A stretch of DNA of 17,728 bases from CAYYDH01 sp964470615 (GTDB lineage Bacteria > Patescibacteriota > Minisyncoccia > Minisyncoccales > GWA2-38-27): assembly GCA_964470615.1 (NCBI GenBank), contig CAYYDH010000009.1, positions 1 through 17,728 of the forward strand. The letters run 5' to 3'. The notes beneath the pieces were generated by a model, which was given only the letters and a program-made list of their open reading frames with translations, made no database searches and was not told the origin of the DNA. Position numbers and translations under genes: made by a program. Positions 12,989-17,728 of this stretch are shown here, in pieces (position 1 is the first letter of the stretch; the number at the start of each line of letters is the position of its first letter).

Positions 12989-13741
12989 TTAGCCTTCAGA
13001 TACATCGCGAAGACCAAAAATCTCCAAGGCGTCATCTATGTCGCATTTTGAGCTAAACCTTTTTAAACCATTAACGAATGTTTTTATATCTGCATTTTTC
13101 AGGAACCCCCGGCAAGCAAGACAAACCCTTCCGTTCTTCGGACAAATCGCCTCGCAGCCGGCTAGGGTTATTGGGCCGAAACAAACCTCTTTCTTAACAA
13201 GAAAGCATTCCGGCGTTGCCCGACGCGGGCATTCAACACAAACAGAATTCTGCTTTATTTCAGGCACCTTGCCTTTGATAAGGCTCTTAGCTAATTCTAA
13301 AAACTCTTTGCCTGTTATAGGACATCCAGGAATTACAAAATCAACCTTTACAAAATTGTCTATTTCTTTAATCTCAGGATTAGCCACCCCCTTTAATCTT
13401 TTATAGAGAAACCTGATTGTTTTTTCTTTTTCCTGATAGTTCTTTATCTCTGGAATCCCGCCCAAGGCTGCGCAGTTTCCTAGAGCTACTAAAAACTTTG
13501 ATCTTGCCCTTATCTCTCTCAGCTTCCTTATATCTTCATCTGTTATCGGGTTCCCTTCAACAAAAGCAATATCAATTTTCCCCCTAGGAACTGGCTCGTC
13601 TTCCACTAATTCCATATCAACAAGCTCAACGCTCTTGAGAAAATCAAAAAACTTCTGAGCTAAATCCAAAAGCACAAACTGACATCCCTCGCAGGAAGTT
13701 AAAGAAACAATGGAAACCCTGGTTTTCTTTCTAAGGGCCAT
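12989..13741 (-). CDS. [NiFe] hydrogenase small subunit (FeS electron-transfer subunit)
   Basis: With the ATG at 13741 the protein has 250 residues. The proximal [4Fe-4S] ligands are Cys17 and Cys20 (LTSCEGCQ), Cys90 (GNCAALGGIPE) and Cys140 (PGCPITGKEF), all typical. The C-terminal part has further cysteines: VCVECPRR (Cys168, Cys171), Cys179, Cys187, Cys196, Cys200, Cys207 and Cys210 (CLACRG), enough for two more clusters as in group 3 delta subunits. There is no Tat signal, so it is cytoplasmic. A longer frame to 13828 runs through a terminator of the upstream gene and is not used. It normally pairs with the large subunit, which here is 5.6 kb downstream. The -10 TATAAT lies 6 nt before the ATG and no SD exists, so the mRNA is probably leaderless. 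Confidence 0.92.
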   Translation of the reverse strand: MALRKKTRVSIVSLTSCEGCQFVLLDLAQKFFDFLKSVELVDMELVEDEPVPRGKIDIAFVEGNPITDEDIRKLREIRARSKFLVALGNCAALGGIPEIKNYQEKEKTIRFLYKRLKGVANPEIKEIDNFVKVDFVIPGCPITGKEFLELAKSLIKGKVPEIKQNSVCVECPRRATPECFLVKKEVCFGPITLAGCEAICPKNGRVCLACRGFLKNADIKTFVNGLKRFSSKCDIDDALEIFGLRDVSEG

Positions 13742-13747
13742 TAGGTA

Positions 13748-13753
13748 ATTATA
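13748..13753 (-). promoter_or_regulatory. -10 of hydrogenase small subunit, leaderless
   Basis: A perfect TATAAT on the minus strand ends 6 nt before the ATG, so the expected start of transcription coincides with the A of ATG. No -35 is convincing. Confidence 0.55.
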
Positions 13754-13773
13754 ATGTTTTTTGGAATACTTTA

Positions 13774-13800
13774 AAAGAAAAAGAGCGGGGTTGCCGCTCT
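13774..13800 (-). terminator. Intrinsic terminator overlapping the stop of the upstream gene
   Basis: AGAGCGG (13794-13800, minus strand) pairs with CCGCTCT (13782-13788) around CAACC, followed by TTTTCTTTT. It ends the 13800-14525 gene. Confidence 0.85.
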
Positions 13801-14525
13801 TATTTGTTGGAAAAATCAACTGCTTCAAGCAGCAGATTTTCTAGTTTTTGCGAATCTTCTTCGGATATTGCTTCCCGAACTCGTCCCAGGTGAGTTGAAA
13901 CAAACACAGGGGCAGCATCCGAAATAAGCCTACTGTCAACCATTGCCACTCTGACGTTCACGTCTAATCCACCGTCCGATCCTGGTACCAAAACAAGATT
14001 TTTTACTCCAAACAAGCCACCACTTTTTGAAACTACTTTGCCCGGCTTTACCAAACACCGATCGGCTTCAGTGATGATTCTTTCGGGAATTTTGCCCCGT
14101 TTTTTCAGTCCGGCAAAAAGCTGAAGAACACAGAAGTTATGGTGCGGGACAAAACCGATCAATCCGCGCAGCTTTAAAGCTAAAGCAGCGAGCTTATGGA
14201 CATCGAGGGAATCCCTTGAGCTGAGATCGGTTAAAACCTGTTTTACATCAGAGTCTTGCACCGGGTTAAGAGCGCCATTTCCCAACCAATGAGCTCGGAC
14301 AACAGATTCAGAAAAACAATCCTTCTCGTTGACTGCAAAAGCAATCAACTGATAAAAAACAAAGGGGTCTAGCTTTTCCAAAATACCTCTTGCTGATTCT
14401 GCTGAGATGGAAGCCGTCGGTTCGCCCACCACAAAGGACCAAAGAGCAGAGTCTAAATTCATCTGTACCAGTTCCGGACACCCTACGCTGTAAAGAGCAG
14501 CCAAACGAATCCCATTATCAAGCAT
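13800..14525 (-). CDS. Hydrogenase-neighbourhood protein (DUF6390-like), function unknown
   Basis: This 241-residue soluble protein has no signal peptide or membrane segment. Two motifs stand out: SVVRAHWLGNGAL (about 74-86) and VPHHNFCVLQLF (about 126-137). To my memory these match a protein family found beside [NiFe] hydrogenase genes (DUF6390: VVEAYWLGN ... HHNFHVF); I could not check this. The gene lies directly upstream of the hydrogenase small subunit, separated by a terminator, which agrees. A role in hydrogenase assembly or regulation is a guess. The start is firm: AGAGGAG lies 7 nt before the ATG, and a consensus promoter (14564-14592) precedes it. The middle (residues 95-125) is helical and Leu-rich. 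Confidence 0.6.
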   Translation of the reverse strand: MLDNGIRLAALYSVGCPELVQMNLDSALWSFVVGEPTASISAESARGILEKLDPFVFYQLIAFAVNEKDCFSESVVRAHWLGNGALNPVQDSDVKQVLTDLSSRDSLDVHKLAALALKLRGLIGFVPHHNFCVLQLFAGLKKRGKIPERIITEADRCLVKPGKVVSKSGGLFGVKNLVLVPGSDGGLDVNVRVAMVDSRLISDAAPVFVSTHLGRVREAISEEDSQKLENLLLEAVDFSNK

Positions 14526-14563
14526 GGCTTTCTCCTCTACCTTGTTGTTAATGTCCCGCTTAC

Positions 14564-14592
14564 ATATTAGACAAACAAAAAACCGCCGTCAA
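14564..14592 (-). promoter_or_regulatory. Promoter of the DUF6390-like gene
   Basis: TTGACG (14587-14592 on the minus strand) and TAATAT (14564-14569) lie 17 bp apart. The -35 is inside the loop and 3' arm of the preceding terminator. Confidence 0.8.
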
Positions 14593-14602
14593 ATAACGGC
14601 GG
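14577..14602 (-). terminator. Intrinsic terminator after the SDR gene
   Basis: CCGCCGT and ACGGCGG (14596-14602 and 14583-14589) close a 6-nt loop (TATTTG), followed by TTTTTTG on the minus strand. It ends the ftsZ-galU-SDR operon. Confidence 0.9.
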
Positions 14603-14613
14603 CTCGTTAAAAA

Positions 14614-15375
14614 CTATCCTGCGGTCCAGCCGCCATCAACCACAACAACAGAGCCAGTCATATATGAAGAGTCATCTGAGGCCAAAAACAGAACAGCATT
14701 GGCAATTTCCTGCGGATCGCCGGCTCGACGCAAAGGAATCTGCGATAATGTTCCTTGCAAGGAATTCATATCCTGCTTAACGCTAGCTGCCATTGGAGTA
14801 TCAATAAATCCCGGGGCAATGGTGTTTACGCGAATATTATACTGAGCCAGCTCAAGAGCCATTGCCTCAGCCATTGCTACAATCCCGCCTTTTGTCGCGC
14901 AGTAATGCGCAATACCGGAAAATCCCATTCCCACTTGGCCCATAGCAATTGAAGCAATATTTACAATCACGCCAGACTTTTGTTTTGCCATTTCCTTAGC
15001 TGCTGCCTGAGCGCAAAAAAAGTATCCCTTAAGGTTTATATCTATTGTTTTATCCCAAGCCTCCTCGCTTATTTCCAAAAACGGGCTGAACTCGCAGATA
15101 CCAGCGTTATTTACTAAAATATCAACCTTGTTCCATTTCTCAACTGTTTTAGCAACTAGGTTTTCCACTTCTGATTTTTTGCTGATGTCGCAAGTTACGG
15201 CTATTGCTTCTCCTCCTTCCTTTTTTATCTCTTCAACAACCTTATCACAGTCCTCTTGAGAAACGTCGGAAACCACAACCTTGGCCCCTGCTTTTGCCAA
15301 GGTTAAAGCATGGGATCTGCCCATTCCTCTTCTGGCGCCAGTGATAATTGCTACTTTATTTTTTAAATTGGTCAT
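14614..15375 (-). CDS. Short-chain dehydrogenase/reductase, FabG-like
   Basis: The 253-residue classical SDR has TGARRGMG (12-19) for cofactor, an acidic residue after strand 2 (VVVSDVS, D37) that suggests NAD(H), NNAG (89-92), catalytic Ser142, and YCATK (Tyr158, Lys162), then PGFIDTPM and the C-terminal SSYMTGSVVVVDGGWTAG typical of FabG and glucose/alcohol dehydrogenases. Substrate is unresolved: a 3-ketoacyl or sugar alcohol reductase is plausible, and NAD preference argues against a standard NADPH FabG. The start is 1 nt after the galU stop (TAAT ATG), with no SD, so it is the last gene of the operon ftsZ-galU-SDR. Confidence 0.9.
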   Translation of the reverse strand: MTNLKNKVAIITGARRGMGRSHALTLAKAGAKVVVSDVSQEDCDKVVEEIKKEGGEAIAVTCDISKKSEVENLVAKTVEKWNKVDILVNNAGICEFSPFLEISEEAWDKTIDINLKGYFFCAQAAAKEMAKQKSGVIVNIASIAMGQVGMGFSGIAHYCATKGGIVAMAEAMALELAQYNIRVNTIAPGFIDTPMAASVKQDMNSLQGTLSQIPLRRAGDPQEIANAVLFLASDDSSYMTGSVVVVDGGWTAG

Positions 15376-15376
15376 A

Positions 15377-16255
15377 TTATTTAATTATTTCTTTTAAATA
15401 CTTTCTTAATTCCGGTCCGTATTGAGGATGCTTTAAGGCAAGGCAAGCGTTAGTCTTCAACCACTCCATCTTGTTCCCGCATTCAAGCCATTTCCCCTCA
15501 AATTCATACCCGTAGCAAAGTTTTCCTTCTTGGTTCATCTTCTGCAGGGTGTCAGCGATGATTATTTCTCCTCTTTCATTTGGCTCGGCTTTCTTAAGAT
15601 ATTGAAAAACCTCCGGGGTCAAGATGTATTTCCCGACGACAGCTAGGTCAGAAGGCGCCTTGTCAGCTGACGGCTTTTCCACCACCTGTTTTATCTTGTA
15701 TAACCTGCTGGCAATTCTCTCTACTTTCACCACCCCGTAAAAAGGAATCCGCTCCTTGGGCAATCTGTAAAGTGCGACTACTGGTTTCTGGCAGGTTTTA
15801 AAAACCTTTGTCAGTTGGGCTAAGCAAGGTGTTTTTGAATCAACAATATCGTCGACAAAAAGGACAGCTACCGGCTCATCGTTTATCAATCTTGCAGCTT
15901 GCAAAATAGCGTGTCCGTCGCCTAGGGCCCTTTTTTGGACAACAGAAGAAAAAGTAATACTTTTAAACAAATCTTCAGTTCTTTGTAAATCGCCTAGGAT
16001 GTCATTTTTCTTTTTTTCTTTTAATGCTTTCTCCAGCTGGGGCGAAGGAGTTAAATAATTAAAAAGTATCTTCTCTTTTGGTCGAGTTACAAAGATTATT
16101 TCTTTAATGCCGGAGTTTTTTGCCTCCTCGATTATATATTGGAAAAGAGGTAAATCTACCACCGGCCAAAGTTCTTTAGAAACAACCTTAGACAAAGGTA
16201 AAAAACGAGTTGCCAGGCCGGCAATAGGAATAATAGCTTTTGTTACTTCTGCCAT
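15377..16255 (-). CDS. galU: UTP-glucose-1-phosphate uridylyltransferase (GalU-like)
   Basis: The protein makes UDP-glucose for cell-surface glycans. Its 292 residues start KAIIPIAGLATRFLPLSK (usual form GLGTR, here GLATR), then SKELWPVVDLPLFQYIIEEA, LGDGHAILQAA (substrate loop), VLFVDDIVD, VEKPSADKAPSDLAVVGKYILTPEVFQYL and GKWLECGNKMEWLKTNACLALKHPQYG. These match GalU in order. The divergences from standard GalU (Ala in the nucleotide loop, Trp in KELWP) could alter nucleotide or sugar choice. It begins 14 nt after ftsZ, has no SD, and leads into the SDR gene. An RmlA-type dTDP-glucose enzyme is less likely given the KEL-PVVD-P and CGNK motifs. Confidence 0.92.
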   Translation of the reverse strand: MAEVTKAIIPIAGLATRFLPLSKVVSKELWPVVDLPLFQYIIEEAKNSGIKEIIFVTRPKEKILFNYLTPSPQLEKALKEKKKNDILGDLQRTEDLFKSITFSSVVQKRALGDGHAILQAARLINDEPVAVLFVDDIVDSKTPCLAQLTKVFKTCQKPVVALYRLPKERIPFYGVVKVERIASRLYKIKQVVEKPSADKAPSDLAVVGKYILTPEVFQYLKKAEPNERGEIIIADTLQKMNQEGKLCYGYEFEGKWLECGNKMEWLKTNACLALKHPQYGPELRKYLKEIIK

Positions 16256-16269
16256 AGTTTTTAGTTAAA

Positions 16270-17634
16270 TTATCGCTGAATTTCTTTTTTTCTAAAAATA
16301 GCTGGGGTTTCCCATTCGTTTTCCTGCTCCAAAATCTTTTTCTCCTCTTCCTCGGCCACCTTTTTCAATTCAAGAGCGTTTCTTCTTACTTTCGCAGTGC
16401 CATTTTCTTCTTTAGCCTTTGGAACTGCTATGGTCTTTACTGTCTTTTTGTTCATTGTCTTTAATTTCTTCGCCATCTTCTTTTTTGGTTTCTCTTTCTT
16501 CTGCGCTTTGCTTTTCTCCGACGTAGTCGGCGCTTGCTGTTTTTTAACCTTTGAGCGTTTTTTCTGCGGTCCTTCCGAACTTTTCGACGTTCGGCCAATC
16601 GATTTTATCTTTTCAATAGTGGAAACCAAAGGGCTTAATGCTTTTGGGTTGTTTAGTCCAAAAATCTTTGAAGTACAACCCGTAGCCAGAACCGTTATTT
16701 TTATCCTATTGTTATGAATAGGCTTTTGGCTGATGCCAAAAATAATCTTGGCTGATTTGTTTATTAGTTCAGAAATCATTTTTGATATTTGGGAAACCTC
16801 AGAAAGCTGCAGGTCCTTACCGCCAGAAATATCGTATAAAACTCCCCTGGCTCCCTTGATAGTATATGGATACAAGGTGCCGGCAATTACTTTCTTAACC
16901 GATTCTTCTTTATTCTCTTTCTCAATCTCTAAAGTGTTAAGATAGGCCAATCTTCCCCGTCCCTCTAAAACCGTCCTCAAATCGGCAAAATCAATATTAA
17001 TAAGACCGGGCAGATAAACCATTTCCAGAAGCCCCTCTAGGTTTTCGGCTAACCTCTTGTTTATTGCCGAAAGAGCGGTCTTTAAAGGGGTATTTTTATC
17101 AATTATTTGGAAAATCCGCTCGTTGGGGATAACAGCGTAAGCATTAAGGTGGGACTTTATTTTTTCCAGCGCGGTCTTAGCCATAATCATTTTCTTTTCG
17201 CCTTCAAAATCAAAAGGCATGGTGAATATGCCTAAAGTCAAAGCTCCTGTGCTTCTGGCTGCCCTGGCAAAAGTCGGAGTTGAACCTGAACTTGTCCCAC
17301 CGCCCAAGCACCCAATAATAATACAGAGGTCTTGTCCTTCAAAAATGCCTTTTATCTTTTCTTTTTCGTTCTCAGCTGCTATTTCCCCTATCTCTGAATT
17401 CATTCCCGTACCCAAGCCCCGAGTATAGCTCTGTCCGAAGTGAAACCTTTTAACGCCCTTGGGCGCCTCATTTAGGGCACGAATATCTGTATTGGCAATT
17501 AGAAAATCTGCTTTTCTTACCTTTGAGGCAATTTCTGAAACAATTGACCCACCGCCTCCGCCAATTCCGATAACTCGGACCCTTGTCCTATGGATTGTTT
17601 CCTCTTCTGGCGGCTTAGCAACCGGTTTTGCCAA
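16270..17634 (-). CDS. ftsZ: Cell division protein FtsZ, divergent
   Basis: A 454-residue tubulin-like GTPase: VIGIGGGGGS (21-30), NTD (48-50), GLGTGMNSEIG, a glycine-rich loop LGGGTSSGSTP (110-120) instead of the usual GGGTGTGAAP, NERI, and synergy loop NIDFADLRTVL with Asp215 and Asp218. The globular part ends near 345; a Lys-rich, Ser/Thr/Gln linker (about 346-438) follows and then WETPAIFRKK, which matches the conserved C-terminal peptide (DIPAFLRR form) that binds FtsA-type anchors. The polymerising function is expected to be kept, with the altered T4 loop possibly changing GTP turnover. The TTG start at 17634 has no SD, and the frame stays open to about 17710 without another start, so the true N-terminus is uncertain. 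First gene of the operon. Confidence 0.9.
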   Translation of the reverse strand: MAKPVAKPPEEETIHRTRVRVIGIGGGGGSIVSEIASKVRKADFLIANTDIRALNEAPKGVKRFHFGQSYTRGLGTGMNSEIGEIAAENEKEKIKGIFEGQDLCIIIGCLGGGTSSGSTPTFARAARSTGALTLGIFTMPFDFEGEKKMIMAKTALEKIKSHLNAYAVIPNERIFQIIDKNTPLKTALSAINKRLAENLEGLLEMVYLPGLINIDFADLRTVLEGRGRLAYLNTLEIEKENKEESVKKVIAGTLYPYTIKGARGVLYDISGGKDLQLSEVSQISKMISELINKSAKIIFGISQKPIHNNRIKITVLATGCTSKIFGLNNPKALSPLVSTIEKIKSIGRTSKSSEGPQKKRSKVKKQQAPTTSEKSKAQKKEKPKKKMAKKLKTMNKKTVKTIAVPKAKEENGTAKVRRNALELKKVAEEEEKKILEQENEWETPAIFRKKEIQR

Positions 17635-17728
17635 ATGCGGTTTTACAAAAGACGGACTTTTTTTCTTTCGTGCCCTTGCTTTCGGCTTTGGTCGAAAACC
17701 GGGGACCTTCGATCGTTACCACTGTGCC
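17615..17728 (-). pseudogene. Truncated MTA/purine nucleoside phosphorylase fragment (right edge)
   Basis: The frame entering from the right reads GTVVTIEGPRFSTKAES, an exact-looking match to the phosphate/sugar-site motif of 5'-methylthioadenosine phosphorylase family proteins (usual GTxVxIEGPRFSTRAES). After Ser17 the family sequence stops and a Lys-rich tail (GTKEKKSVFCKTAFGKTGC) runs to a TAA at 17615 that overlaps the ftsZ start. In this family about 90 residues normally follow the motif, so the gene is truncated or the contig is chimeric at about 17675. The upstream part lies outside the window. Confidence 0.7.

Noticed and set aside
1..17728. Insertion sequence, transposase, tRNA or rRNA genes
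   Set aside because: No transposase motif, terminal repeat with target duplication, tRNA cloverleaf or rRNA sequence was seen on reading both strands.

Overview
The window reads as a scaffold from a small-genome bacterium, most likely of the Candidate Phyla Radiation (Patescibacteria, perhaps Parcubacteria-like). Grounds for this inference: almost all genes run on the minus strand in tight 0-14 bp operons, core genes lack Shine-Dalgarno (SD) sites, the energy genes are fermentative (lower glycolysis, PduL-AckA acetate formation, a soluble [NiFe] hydrogenase), and FtsZ is divergent. No marker gene such as rRNA is present, so the assignment is tentative. TGA is used as a stop. A block of exactly 100 Ns (11714-11813) marks a scaffold join of unknown true length.

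Layout, in the direction of minus-strand transcription (right to left): a truncated MTA/purine phosphorylase fragment at the right edge; ftsZ-galU-SDR operon; a protein resembling a hydrogenase-neighbourhood family; the [NiFe] hydrogenase small subunit; a 690 bp gene-poor stretch with three consecutive promoter-structured RNA-terminator units; a tspO gene cut by the gap; a HIT-family gene cut by the gap; a cobalamin-binding-type radical SAM protein; a GC-rich sugar-phosphate isomerase/epimerase with a long structured leader; a small membrane protein; a small zinc-ribbon gene (the only clear plus-strand gene); an operon of hydrogenase large subunit, NADH-type thioredoxin reductase, enolase and phosphoglycerate mutase; a membrane-anchored thioredoxin-fold protein with a glutaredoxin; GAPDH; and pduL-ackA, running off the left edge.

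Functionally, GAPDH, phosphoglycerate mutase and enolase supply lower glycolysis. PduL and AckA turn acetyl-CoA into acetate and ATP. The hydrogenase could reoxidise electron carriers, and the thioredoxin reductase, glutaredoxin and DsbA-like protein handle thiol redox. The two hydrogenase subunits lie about 5.6 kb apart, separated by an accessory block of higher GC content and by the scaffold gap.

The most unusual part is 12324-12941: three tandem, independently transcribed units, each with a long stem joining its 5' and 3' ends and then an intrinsic terminator. I cannot assign them to a known RNA family. Terminators and promoters are physically merged at three places in the window, and several core genes look leaderless while the accessory genes carry strong SD sites.
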